A DNA stretch of 15,849 nt from positions 1-15,849 of the forward strand of contig WOYM01000115.1 of the NCBI GenBank assembly GCA_011620785.1. Direction: 5' to 3'. Both the position numbers and the translations under genes were made by a program. Of this stretch, positions 6,731 through 15,716 are shown one piece after another (within the stretch, counting starts at the first letter, position 1; every line of letters starts with the position of its first letter). Source of the DNA: Methanothrix sp. GTDB taxonomy: Archaea; Halobacteriota; Methanosarcinia; Methanotrichales; Methanotrichaceae. The notes beneath the pieces are model-generated. The model did not search any database. It was not told the DNA's origin and saw only the letters and a program-made list of their open reading frames with translations.

Positions 6731-7440
6731 CTGAGAAAGGATCTTCGATCGCATGGGGATGGCTGAAGCTCGATAAGACTCAGGCCACCATAATCCTCTG
6801 CGGTTTTTACCTCTTCGTTTCTCTAGTGGGAAACATCGCCGCCACCAAGGTCACATACTTCGATAGCCTGGTCATGGATGCCGGTTTCATCTATTCTCTG
6901 ACCTTCACCTGGCGGGATCTAATCCACAAGCAGCTGGGGGAGAGGGCGGCCTTGACCACTATCTGGCTGGCAGCGGGCTTTAATCTGCTTGCGGCCATCT
7001 ATTTTCAGTTCGTGGTACTCCTGCCCGCCCAGACTGACTGGGCAAATAGCGGTGGGCAGGCGGCCTGGACATTTCTCTTCGGGATCCTGGACCGCTCAGG
7101 CCAGGAGTGGCAGTCGGTCTTCTCCCTGCAGATGAGAATCGTCTTAGCCTCAATTCTCACAGCCCTCCTGGCGGAGCTGATCGACACCAGGGTCTATCGC
7201 ATCTGGACCCGGGGAGCACGCAAACGCTGGCCCCAATGGACGCGAGTCTTCGCCTCCAATGCCGTTTCCATACCCATAGACAGCCTTCTCTTTCCGGTGA
7301 TCGCCTTTATGGGTATCTTGGGAACACAAGGGCTGGTGCAGATGATCTGGACCAATATAATCGTCAAAGCGGCAATCACTCTTTTGGTCTTCTGGACGAT
7401 CTACCTGGTTCCCGAGAGGCCGATATATGAGGAGAGCTGA
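6712..7440 (+). CDS. yhhQ: YhhQ/VUT-family queuosine precursor transporter
   Basis: An integral membrane protein (242 residues) of the YhhQ/DUF165/COG1738 family, whose characterised bacterial members import 7-deazaguanine precursors of queuosine. About six hydrophobic segments are visible. Family landmarks are LVGNIAATKVTYF in the first helix, AGFIYSLTFTWRDLIHKQLG, AALTTIWLAAG, LAELIDTRVYRIW, SNAVSIPIDSLLF and VKAAITLLVFW. The frame is open from an ATG at 6682, but the ATG at 6712 is preferred because AGGG and GGAG lie upstream and the extra ten residues look unlike the family. Either way it overlaps the end of the TGT gene, here by 19 bases, so the two are co-transcribed and translationally coupled. 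This pairing is the main evidence that the TGT salvages an imported base. Confidence 0.87.
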   Translation: MAKSDLAEKGSSIAWGWLKLDKTQATIILCGFYLFVSLVGNIAATKVTYFDSLVMDAGFIYSLTFTWRDLIHKQLGERAALTTIWLAAGFNLLAAIYFQFVVLLPAQTDWANSGGQAAWTFLFGILDRSGQEWQSVFSLQMRIVLASILTALLAELIDTRVYRIWTRGARKRWPQWTRVFASNAVSIPIDSLLFPVIAFMGILGTQGLVQMIWTNIIVKAAITLLVFWTIYLVPERPIYEES

Positions 7441-7472
7441 AGCGATTTAAAATAGGAGAGGATGCAGCAACT

Positions 7473-8324
7473 ATGATCGACCCAGGGAAAGATATCGATT
7501 GGAACGAGGTCTGGAAGAGCCAGATGAAGCGGAGCAGAGAATCAAGCCCCGGCAGGGATTGTGCCCGCATCTGGAGCAGCAAAGAGAGCGCTCTTAGATT
7601 CTGGGATATGTGCAAAAAGGAGCAGAATAGGATTGAAAGAGTTATCTGGGAGACGGATATCACAGAAAAATCTCGCGTGCTGGATATCGGCGCCGGGCCC
7701 GGCACCCTGGCCATCCCCTTCGCCCAAAAAGCGGCACATGTAACGGCGGTGGAGCCGGCAGACGGCATGTGCAGCGTCATGAGAGAGAAGATGGCCGAGT
7801 ATGGCGTCGAGAACATCACCATCGTTCAGAAGCGCTGGGAGGAGGTGGATGTGGCCAGGGATCTGGATCCTCCTTATGATGTGGTGGTTGCCTCCTTCTC
7901 TTTAGGGATGATTGACATCCGCGATGCCATTGAGAAGATGATCCAGGCTTCATCCAGATACATCTATCTCTACCATTTCGCCGGGGAGAGCACCTGGGGC
8001 AGGATGTGGAAGGAGCTTTGGCCCAGATTGCATGGAAAGGATTATGTCTCCGGTCCAATGAGCGACGTGCTCTACAATGTGCTCTACCAGATGGGCATCT
8101 ATCCGAATATCACCACCTTCAGAATGAGGCATGATCAGCGCCACTCCACCCTGGAGGATGCAGTGGCAGAGCTTGCCCCCCAGGCCCGGGCAGATACCAA
8201 AGAACAAAAGGCTGTGCTGCGTGATTATCTGGAAAAGGCTATGAAATGGGAGGAGGGAGCATTTGTTCTGAACGGCTCATCGATCCGGGTGAAGATATGG
8301 TGGGAGAAGCAGCAGGACTGCTGA
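7473..8324 (+). CDS. Class I SAM-dependent methyltransferase
   Basis: A 283-residue Rossmann-fold methyltransferase. Motif I is VLDIGAGPGTLAIP (69-82), the acidic SAM-ribose residue is E94 in VTAVEPADGM, and PYDVVVASFSLGMID (134-148) is the motif IV region. About 60 residues precede the fold and a mixed helical tail rich in Trp, Arg and Glu follows. GGAGAG lies about 12 bases ahead of the ATG, and the gene begins 32 bases after the transporter stop without a terminator, so it probably belongs to the same transcript. The substrate cannot be inferred. A tRNA or small-molecule role linked to queuosine is possible from position alone, but equally it may be a free-standing methanogen methyltransferase. 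There is no cobalamin or radical-SAM motif. Confidence 0.8.
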   Translation: MIDPGKDIDWNEVWKSQMKRSRESSPGRDCARIWSSKESALRFWDMCKKEQNRIERVIWETDITEKSRVLDIGAGPGTLAIPFAQKAAHVTAVEPADGMCSVMREKMAEYGVENITIVQKRWEEVDVARDLDPPYDVVVASFSLGMIDIRDAIEKMIQASSRYIYLYHFAGESTWGRMWKELWPRLHGKDYVSGPMSDVLYNVLYQMGIYPNITTFRMRHDQRHSTLEDAVAELAPQARADTKEQKAVLRDYLEKAMKWEEGAFVLNGSSIRVKIWWEKQQDC

Positions 8325-8428
8325 AGCGGATATGGCCTGCAGGAAGGACAGTGCTGCCCGGATATGAGGGCTGATTCGACTTCGAGTCCATTCTGAAGGC
8401 TTATTCAGCTCGGAGGTTGGGAGCGGAA

Positions 8429-9367
8429 TTGATCGATATACTCTGGCAGACTCTGGACGGGACCGTCTATACTATGGGCACCGTATTCCTGATGCTTTTT
8501 ATTACCGGCATCATGAATGAGATGGGCCTCTTTCAGAGGTTCTCCTATCTTGCCAGTCCCCTGGTCTCATTATCCCGCCTGCCTGCAGCCGCAGCCTCCA
8601 CCTTTGTGGTAGGCCTGGGATCGGCCCTGGCGGCAAATGCCATGACTGCCAGGCTCCGGCATGATGGACAGTTGAGCGATCGGCAGGCCTTTCTCTCCGC
8701 TCTGATGAACAGCGTTCCAGTCTATTTCAGAGAGCTTTTCACCTATCAGCTGGCCTTTGTAGTTCCGGTGCTGGGCCTTTATGTGGGGGGAGCTTATGCG
8801 GTTGTGTCTCTGTCTACGGGATTGATCAAGCTCTTGATAGTCATAATCCTGGGCAGAGCCTATCTGGCAGGAGAGGTCATCTCCTCCTTAGAGCCTTCGC
8901 CAGTTACCAAGGAGAAGAGCATCATAGATGCTGCCCGAAAATCACTGGGCGGTCAGAAAAAGCTGTTTTTGCGGATCGCATCACTTTACTTCATTATGAC
9001 ATTTCTCGTTCTCTATTTGAGCGAGGAGGGAATATTGCAGTCGCTGAACGTAGCGCCTCTTGCCAGCATCTTCCGGATCCCAGCAGAGACTGTGATCCCG
9101 CTGACCATCTATGTGGCCAACCCCAAGGCGGGAATCGTCCTTCTCGGACCGTTGATTCAGAATGGCGGCATATCGGAGCTGAAAGCCCTGATGGTCCTGA
9201 TGCTGGGAAGCATGTTCATGCTGCCTGTCTTCACCATTAGGTCAACTCTGCCCAACTATACATCGATCTTCGGAGTGAGGCTGGGGGTCTCCCTGACCGC
9301 CGTATCGGCGGGCATCAGCATAATGGTAAGGCTGCTTGTACTGCTGCTGCTACTCTTCGCCACTTGA
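8429..9367 (+). CDS. Gate-domain (nucleoside-recognition/SpmA-like) membrane protein
   Basis: A polytopic membrane protein of 312 residues with about eight or nine hydrophobic segments. It resembles the archaeal nucleoside-recognition (Gate) family, related to the SpmA/SpmB and nucleoside-transporter fold. Features are an N-terminal TVFLMLFITGIMNEMGL segment, a small-residue-rich LPAAAASTFVVGLGSALAAN stretch, the polar SALMNSVPVYFRELFTYQ loop, and a second half repeating the pattern from IPAETVIPLTIYVANPKAGIV onward. That two-fold pattern is typical of Gate domains. There is no ATG. TTG at 8429 has GGAG five bases upstream, whereas TTG at 8417 is in frame but directly abuts GGAGG. It follows the methyltransferase by about 100 bases (8325-8428), in which I see no clear promoter. 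The transported substrate, if any, is unknown. Confidence 0.72.
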   Translation: MIDILWQTLDGTVYTMGTVFLMLFITGIMNEMGLFQRFSYLASPLVSLSRLPAAAASTFVVGLGSALAANAMTARLRHDGQLSDRQAFLSALMNSVPVYFRELFTYQLAFVVPVLGLYVGGAYAVVSLSTGLIKLLIVIILGRAYLAGEVISSLEPSPVTKEKSIIDAARKSLGGQKKLFLRIASLYFIMTFLVLYLSEEGILQSLNVAPLASIFRIPAETVIPLTIYVANPKAGIVLLGPLIQNGGISELKALMVLMLGSMFMLPVFTIRSTLPNYTSIFGVRLGVSLTAVSAGISIMVRLLVLLLLLFAT

Positions 9368-9385
9368 ATTGCTTTCCGAAAAATC

Positions 9386-9393
9386 TTTATAAT
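9386..9393 (+). promoter_or_regulatory. BRE-TATA promoter of the PGF-CTERM-like protein
   Basis: TTTATAAT preceded by the purine-rich CCGAAAAATC matches an archaeal BRE plus TATA box. Its centre is about 25 bp ahead of the ATG at 9414, and no ribosome binding site lies between, so the transcript is probably leaderless. Confidence 0.6.
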
Positions 9394-9413
9394 CATCCAG
9401 ACAATTAACTCCT

Positions 9414-9980
9414 ATGAGAGCTTGCTTTTTCCTCCTTTTGCTGGCCGTATTTCTGCTTCTTCCGGGCCAGGCAAATGCATCATACTGGTTTCAGGTGATC
9501 GATATCACCCCGGTGGAGATGCTGCCTAATAGCGAGGCCAACTTCACGGTCTCGGTCAAGGGACTGGGAAGCGACAGGGCCTATGTGGAGCTGGTCTTCA
9601 GGAATGTATCCGAGGGGCTGACGATCACCTGCCCCAAGAAGATCCAGAACATCTTCCCCCAGGGAGTGACCAACTATGATTGTATTGTCGCGGCGGGTGA
9701 TCTTCTTCCCGGCAACTACTCCTTTGTGGCAGATGTGGTCGTCGCTGGTGCCCCTTCCGGAAAGAAGACCGGCTATGTCAACATCATAGGAGGCAATGGC
9801 AATCGTGCCAGTGAGCCTGTGAGAGTGGATCAATTGATCCTAGAAGAAGCAGAAGAATCCGAGGAGCATGCTTCTGAGCCTGCTGCTCAGCCCGCTGAAA
9901 GCGAGAAAAAGAGCCCAGGCCCGGGGGCAGTGGCCGCAAGCCTTGTGTTGATCCTCGCCCTTTGGAGGATGAAGAGATAA
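9414..9980 (+). CDS. Secreted surface protein with PGF-CTERM-like anchor
   Basis: A 188-residue exported protein. Residues 1-22 are a signal peptide (Leu-rich core, then GQANA before the mature SYWF). Residues about 23-125 look like a single immunoglobulin-like beta-sandwich of the kind found in archaeal cell-surface proteins (ITPVEMLPNSEANFTVSVKG, then YVELVFRNVSEGLTI and LLPGNYSFVADVVV). C73 and C90 could form a disulfide, and NFT, NVS and NYS are candidate glycosylation sequons. Residues 141-166 are an acidic, Glu/Ala/Pro-rich stalk. The tail SPGPGAVAASLVLILALWRMKR reads as motif, one membrane helix and a basic end, the layout of a PGF-CTERM archaeosortase signal, but with PGP in place of PGF. 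It is probably cell-envelope attached. Its role is unknown. It has its own promoter. Confidence 0.7.
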   Translation: MRACFFLLLLAVFLLLPGQANASYWFQVIDITPVEMLPNSEANFTVSVKGLGSDRAYVELVFRNVSEGLTITCPKKIQNIFPQGVTNYDCIVAAGDLLPGNYSFVADVVVAGAPSGKKTGYVNIIGGNGNRASEPVRVDQLILEEAEESEEHASEPAAQPAESEKKSPGPGAVAASLVLILALWRMKR

Positions 9981-10049
9981 AGGATATAGATATTTCTACT
10001 GTCTCTCAGACCAAAAGCTCCATCAATCCCCCCTTCCATCCATCCTGCC

Positions 10050-11393
10050 ATGTCTATTCACCCCATGGAGTTCAGATATGGCACACGAGAGATGAAGGCC
10101 ATCTGGGAAGAGGATTTCAGGCTGCGCTGTCTTTTCCGGGTGGAAGCGGCCCTGGCTCAAGCGGAAGAGGAGCTGGGAATGATTCCCCCGGGGGCGGCAG
10201 AGGAGATCGCCCGGGCCGCAGAGATCACGCGGCCCCAGAGGGCCAAGGAGATCGAGGATGAGATCGGCCATGACATGATGGCCACTGTGCTCGCCCTGGC
10301 CGAGGAGAGCCCCAAGTTTGGGGAGTGGATCCACCTGGGAGCGACCTCCAATGATATCCTGGATACCGCTACCGGACTGCAGATCAAGGCCTCCCTGGAT
10401 ATCCTGGAGGAGAAGCTGAAGAAGCTGCTCGCTCTTCTCCTGGACCTGGCCATGCAGAACAGGAATCTGGTCTGCGCCGGCCGGACGCACGGCCAGATAG
10501 CAGTGCCCACCACCTACGGATTGAGGTTCGCCATCTGGGCCTCTGAGGTTGGGCGCCATATCCAGAGGCTCGAGGAGCTGCGACCCCGGGCGGCAGTGGG
10601 CAAGATGTCTGGCGCCGTGGGGACCCAGGCCGCCTATGGCCGGTTCGGCATGGAGATTCAGGAGAGGGTTATGCATCACCTGGAGCTGTTCGAGGTGGAC
10701 GTCTCCAATCAGGTGGTGCAGAGGGACAGGCATGCTGAGATGGTATGCTGGATGGCGCTCGTCGCCTCCACCCTGGATAAGATATTCATAGAGATGAGGA
10801 CCTTGCAGAGGACGGAGATCGCCGAGGTGGAAGAGGGCTTTGGCAAAAAGCAGGTGGGCTCATCGACCATGCCTCACAAGAGAAATCCGATCAAGTCCGA
10901 GCAGATCTGCGGCCTGGCAAGGGTGGTGCGGGCGCAGCTCATCCCCGCTTTTGAGAACATTTCCCTCTGGGATGAGCGCGACCTGACCAACAGCAGCTGC
11001 GAGCGGGTTGTCTTTCCGGAGGCCTTCATTTTCACCGACCACATCCTCGCCCTGGCCGTTCGCACCCTGGGCAATATGAGGCTGAGGCCGGATAACATCG
11101 AGCGAAACCTCATGCTCCTGCATGGCCTGAACATGGCGGAGAACGTGATGGTGGAGCTGGCCAAAAAAGGAGTGGGTCGCCAGCAGGCCCATGAGATCAT
11201 GCGCCAGAGCAGCATGACTGCCTTCGAAGAGAAAAGGGAATTGAAGGACGTCCTCCTGGAGAACGAGACGGTCAGAAGTTTCCTGAAGCCCGAGGAGATC
11301 AGCGCCCTGCTTGATCCTCATCAGTACATCGGCACTGCTCCCAAACAGGTGGAAAGGCTGAACGAGAAGCTGAAAAAGCTCTACCTGGATTGA
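10050..11393 (+). CDS. purB: Adenylosuccinate lyase
   Basis: PurB catalyses two fumarate-releasing steps: SAICAR to AICAR in purine synthesis, and adenylosuccinate to AMP. The 447-residue protein is full length. The signature GSSTMPHKRNPIKSE (270-284) carries the flexible-loop catalytic serine. H74 (EIGHDMMA) and H147 (GRTHGQIAVPT) have the same 73-residue spacing as H68 and H141 of the Bacillus enzyme. HLGATSNDILDTA (95-107) is the substrate-binding TS-N-D segment. The ATG at 10050 gives MSIHPMEFRYG, matching the M-x-IHP-x-x-YRYG start of archaeal PurB; ATG 10065 is the alternative. There is no good ribosome site upstream. An AT-rich stretch at 9983-9996 might be its TATA box. It is the only core-metabolism gene here and probably of vertical archaeal ancestry. 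Confidence 0.96.
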   Translation: MSIHPMEFRYGTREMKAIWEEDFRLRCLFRVEAALAQAEEELGMIPPGAAEEIARAAEITRPQRAKEIEDEIGHDMMATVLALAEESPKFGEWIHLGATSNDILDTATGLQIKASLDILEEKLKKLLALLLDLAMQNRNLVCAGRTHGQIAVPTTYGLRFAIWASEVGRHIQRLEELRPRAAVGKMSGAVGTQAAYGRFGMEIQERVMHHLELFEVDVSNQVVQRDRHAEMVCWMALVASTLDKIFIEMRTLQRTEIAEVEEGFGKKQVGSSTMPHKRNPIKSEQICGLARVVRAQLIPAFENISLWDERDLTNSSCERVVFPEAFIFTDHILALAVRTLGNMRLRPDNIERNLMLLHGLNMAENVMVELAKKGVGRQQAHEIMRQSSMTAFEEKRELKDVLLENETVRSFLKPEEISALLDPHQYIGTAPKQVERLNEKLKKLYLD

Positions 11394-11455
11394 GCGTGAG
11401 CCAGGCTGGATTGGGCCGGGATGATTTGGACGCAGATGATATGAGAGCAGATAAA

Positions 11456-12070
11456 ATGCGGCCCAGGGTCTTTCTCCTCAAAGCGGGGTCGATCCTGCGG
11501 GACCAGGGGGGCAACATCCTGGATGCCCGCTCCTCAGTGACGCTGATTGAGAGCGAGAGGGGCTGGATCATAGTGGACACCGGCCAGGAGGGGGATGGGG
11601 AAGAGATATTGAACGCTCTGGCCGATCTGGGGCTGGAAAAGTCAGATATCGACTTCATTGTGAATACCCATTCTCATCCCGACCACTGCGCCAACAACCG
11701 GCTGTTTTCTCAGGCTATGAGGATATATCCCAAAGATGGAGAGCTGATCGCACCCGGCGTTCGGGCCCTGGCCACGCCCGGCCACAGCCCTGACAGCATA
11801 TCCGTGCTGGTCGATGCCGACATCCATCCTCCCGGAGGGGATGGAACGGCGCCGGCGACCCGGATAGTGGTGATATCAGGAGACGCCCTGCCCACTCTGG
11901 GCAACTTCCAAAAGAGGGTTCCTCCGGCAGTGCACTACGATCGCGCCCTGGCTGTGGCCAGCATGAACAAGATCATCGCTATTGCGGATATGATCATACC
12001 CGGACATGACCGCCCATTTTTTGTTAGAGAGGGGAGGCTGGAGAGGTTCATTGGGCTTGCTGATGAATAA
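11456..12070 (+). CDS. Metallo-beta-lactamase-fold hydrolase
   Basis: A 204-residue MBL-fold metal hydrolase with a full set of ligands: H72, H74, D76 and H77 in NTHSHPDH, H110 in TPGHSPD, D143 in SGDALPT, and H184 in IPGHDRP. This predicts a two-metal site. The substrate is not identifiable; the compact single-domain form, without a flavodiiron or RNA-processing extension, suggests a small-molecule thioesterase, lactonase or similar. The start is uncertain. The frame is open back to a TTG at 11390, which overlaps the purB stop, and ATGs occur at 11441 and 11456. The conserved region begins at RPRVFLLKAGS, just after 11456, and the extra upstream residues are a low-complexity Asp-rich run. 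It is very likely co-transcribed with purB, though no metabolic link is evident. Confidence 0.8.
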   Translation: MRPRVFLLKAGSILRDQGGNILDARSSVTLIESERGWIIVDTGQEGDGEEILNALADLGLEKSDIDFIVNTHSHPDHCANNRLFSQAMRIYPKDGELIAPGVRALATPGHSPDSISVLVDADIHPPGGDGTAPATRIVVISGDALPTLGNFQKRVPPAVHYDRALAVASMNKIIAIADMIIPGHDRPFFVREGRLERFIGLADE

Positions 12071-12151
12071 CAAAACAAAGGATTTTAGCATGCAAACCGA
12101 GATGCCCATCGTGGCAAGATAGTTCCTGGCGTGCGCAATCGAAGGCGGCCA

Positions 12152-12190
12152 GGGGGTTTCAGTGGCGGCTATATGCCCATCCACTGAACC
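12152..12190. terminator. Stem-loop between convergent MBL and katG genes
   Basis: TTCAGTGG (12158-12165) pairs perfectly with CCACTGAA (12181-12188), and inside the loop GGC pairs with GCC around TATAT. Beyond a bulged T the stem continues with GG and CC. It sits in the 177-bp gap between the ends of two convergent genes, so a bidirectional terminator or transcript-end structure is plausible. The rest of 12071-12247 shows no gene. Confidence 0.4.
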
Positions 12191-12247
12191 GGTTTCTGGC
12201 CGACCTCATTTTTCGCTTCCCGGTCAGAAGCCCCTGAGTCGCTTATG

Positions 12248-14416
<2,169 letters not shown>

Positions 14417-14457
14417 AGTATTCTACTCCTTTCATTAGCTGAATTGTCTTAGGCGCT

Positions 14458-14468
14458 GTTAGAATAAC
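14458..14468 (-). promoter_or_regulatory. Small dyad in the katG upstream region
   Basis: GTTA-GAA-TAAC is an 11-bp dyad centred about 47 bp upstream of the katG start, next to an AT-rich stretch (CGAAATACAGTTATTC on the minus strand) that could hold the TATA box. It may be a repressor site, but the arms are only 4 bp. The longer-range pair GGCGCT (14452-14457) and AGCGCC (14528-14533) may be chance. Confidence 0.2.
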
Positions 14469-14529
14469 TGTATTTCGCAGATCGATAGATGAGTAGCCAA
14501 CCTTCTCACCACTAAAATTTCAGGAGAAT

Positions 14530-14677
14530 AGCGCCGGGGGTCTACAGAGACTCCAGGACTCCCCGGTTTGAGCACATCTCCTGTGCCACCGCCGCCACCT
14601 CACCCGGCAGCGCCCGGGCCGCCATGGATGACGGCCACCTGAAAAGGCGCGCTGCCATATCTTCTCGGATTGACCAC
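14530..14677 (-). pseudogene. Decayed N-terminal fragment of an alpha/beta hydrolase
   Basis: On the minus strand, from a GTG at 14677-14675, the frame reads VNPRRYGSAPFQVAVIHGGPGAAG and hits TGA at 14602-14600. Skipping one base there continues the protein in the next frame as EVAAVAQEMCSNRGVLESL, then a TAG (14544-14542, one change from CAG) and TP. Joined, this is the start of an alpha/beta hydrolase: a first strand ending in HGGPG, the oxyanion-hole motif of proline-iminopeptidase-like enzymes, followed by a helix. The remainder of the gene, with the nucleophile elbow and catalytic Asp/His, is absent, and katG starts 114 bases further on. I read it as a gene truncated and frameshifted, perhaps when katG was inserted. 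A sequencing error could explain the frameshift but not the missing body. Confidence 0.65.
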
Positions 14678-14800
14678 GAAATATCACATGGTGCCTGCTA
14701 GGGATTAAAAGGTCCTCCTTAGGGCGTGATGCATAGAGTTGATGGCAACCGACAGCAATTTAATATAATTAATAATTTAAAACACAAAACGAATCGAAAA

Positions 14801-14814
14801 CTATATTATATAAT
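14801..14814 (+). promoter_or_regulatory. AT-rich promoter of the 196-residue hypothetical protein
   Basis: CGAAAA followed by CTATATTATATAAT forms a BRE plus extended TATA box 13-26 bases ahead of the ATG at 14827. With no ribosome binding site visible, a leaderless transcript is likely. A second AT block (14759-14780) sits upstream, making about 60 bp of nearly pure A/T. The stretch 14678-14758 shows nothing else recognisable. Confidence 0.5.
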
Positions 14815-14826
14815 ACCAGCGACACA

Positions 14827-15417
14827 ATGTCGGCCCCATCGCCTGATTCATTTTACAGAAATGTCATGAATTTTACTCCAGAGCAAATGGTCCAGGAACA
14901 AGCCAACGCAGAGCAGTTCTTCATGGAGCACTATGGAATTGACTTTTCAAATATAGAAGCTGTGAATGGCACCAAGATTATTGACGGAAGTGCAGAGCTT
15001 TCCATCTTCACAGTAGACCCAAGGAACAACTACCGTGCCTACTATGTCTCAGGAGAAGACGTCCCTAATATGGGCTGGGAAGTGCGCGATGGCGGATGGA
15101 TGCTCATGTTCATGAACGATACAGTAGTGGAAGGAGCCTTTGGTGGCCAGGCTGGCAAGATGTTGCCTGCAGGCTCTATGAGCGTCTATGGATACTACAA
15201 CGTTGATAGACCCGGCCAGAATCCGATGATCATACACTATCAGTCGTTCACTCCAATGGTGCCCAATGTCGCTGGTGTGTCTGCGATTGACTGCAATATA
15301 ACCGATCCGATGTGGGGCGTGGGCAGAGCTACAGGTGCAGTCCAGCCGGCAATGGATATGGGCAATGGAATCATGAAACAGAACTGGAGAAATATCCTGA
15401 CGTTCCCAGCTTATTAG
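14827..15417 (+). CDS. Hypothetical protein, 196 residues
   Basis: I do not recognise this protein. It has no signal peptide, membrane segment or known motif, so it is probably cytoplasmic. The N-terminal 40 residues are helical and Gln/Glu-rich (NFTPEQMVQEQANAEQFFME). The rest is rich in Gly, aromatic residues, Met and Asn with alternating hydrophobic patches (AELSIFTVDP, WEVRDGGWMLMFMNDT, MSVYGYYNVDR), which suggests a beta-rich fold. Methionine is unusually frequent (about 17) and there is a single cysteine (IDCNI). Coding quality is good throughout, and it has a strong-looking AT-rich promoter and its own terminator, so it is likely a real, well-expressed, monocistronic gene. The divergent neighbour is the decayed hydrolase and katG. 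Confidence 0.7.
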   Translation: MSAPSPDSFYRNVMNFTPEQMVQEQANAEQFFMEHYGIDFSNIEAVNGTKIIDGSAELSIFTVDPRNNYRAYYVSGEDVPNMGWEVRDGGWMLMFMNDTVVEGAFGGQAGKMLPAGSMSVYGYYNVDRPGQNPMIIHYQSFTPMVPNVAGVSAIDCNITDPMWGVGRATGAVQPAMDMGNGIMKQNWRNILTFPAY

Positions 15418-15454
15418 AGCCGGATTGGAAAGGAAATCCACTGGAACAGAGAAT

Positions 15455-15474
15455 GTGCTCCTCAGTCGGAGTAC
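15455..15474 (+). terminator. Hairpin after the hypothetical protein
   Basis: GTGCTCC (15455-15461) pairs with GGAGTAC (15468-15474) over a six-base loop, seven pairs with one G-U. It lies 37 bases after the stop of the 196-residue protein and is followed by the T-rich TTCGATTTATTT. It immediately precedes the TATA box of the next gene. Confidence 0.4.
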
Positions 15475-15479
15475 TTCGA

Positions 15480-15491
15480 TTTATTTAAATA
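15480..15491 (+). promoter_or_regulatory. TATA box of the plus-strand zinc-finger microprotein
   Basis: TTTATTTAAATA is a good archaeal TATA box. Transcription starting about 25 bp downstream would give a 40-base leader ending in AAGGAGGTGA (15535-15544), an almost perfect complement to the 16S 3' end, seven bases ahead of the ATG. Confidence 0.5.
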
Positions 15492-15550
15492 GCAAGCGAA
15501 CGAATATCAATTAAGTATTTCGATCATAGGGAATAAGGAGGTGAAAAAAG

Positions 15551-15649
15551 ATGGCAGAGGAGATGAAAGAGCTAAAGTGTCCCATTTGTGGCATGACATT
15601 CAAAAGCAAGGAAGAGATGGAAGAGCATGCTAAGACACACAAAAAGTGA
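15551..15649 (+). CDS. Single C2H2 zinc-finger microprotein (32 residues)
   Basis: The 32-residue product is almost nothing but one classical zinc finger: C10-x2-C13-x12-H26-x3-H30 (KCPICGMTF, then EEHAKTH), with the conserved F17 and the hydrophobic M23 in the position of the usual core leucine. A charged Glu/Lys N-terminus of nine residues precedes it. The ribosome binding site AAGGAGGTGA is among the strongest in the window and the gene has its own TATA box and terminator, which argues for a real, highly translated gene despite its size. Archaea are known to encode such zinc-finger microproteins, some with roles in regulation or biofilm formation; the target of this one, whether nucleic acid or protein, is unknown. 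A paralogue converges on it from the right. Confidence 0.85.
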   Translation: MAEEMKELKCPICGMTFKSKEEMEEHAKTHKK

Positions 15650-15668
15650 ATCCTATCTTCAAAAATGA

Positions 15669-15690
15669 CTAACGGCTTTCATGCCGTTAG
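15669..15690. terminator. Shared bidirectional hairpin between zinc-finger genes
   Basis: CTAACGGC (15669-15676) and GCCGTTAG (15683-15690) form a perfect 8-bp stem with a TTTCAT loop, 19 bases after the plus-strand zinc-finger stop and 26 bases after the minus-strand one. T- and A-rich flanks on both sides suit termination in both directions. Confidence 0.65.
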
Positions 15691-15716
15691 ATCATTATAT
15701 ACTTTTCTTGTTTGGT

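Noticed and set aside
6720..7449. AAGCGATTTA occurs at 6720-6729 and again at 7440-7449
   Set aside because: A 10-base match, one copy inside coding sequence and the other at a stop codon; probably chance.
8337..8344. CCTGCAGG palindrome between the methyltransferase and Gate-domain genes
   Set aside because: An isolated 8-bp palindrome with no TATA box, T-tract or spaced dyad near it.
10023..10733. Minus-strand 236-codon frame opposite purB
   Set aside because: Shadow of a confidently identified adenylosuccinate lyase; no independent signals.
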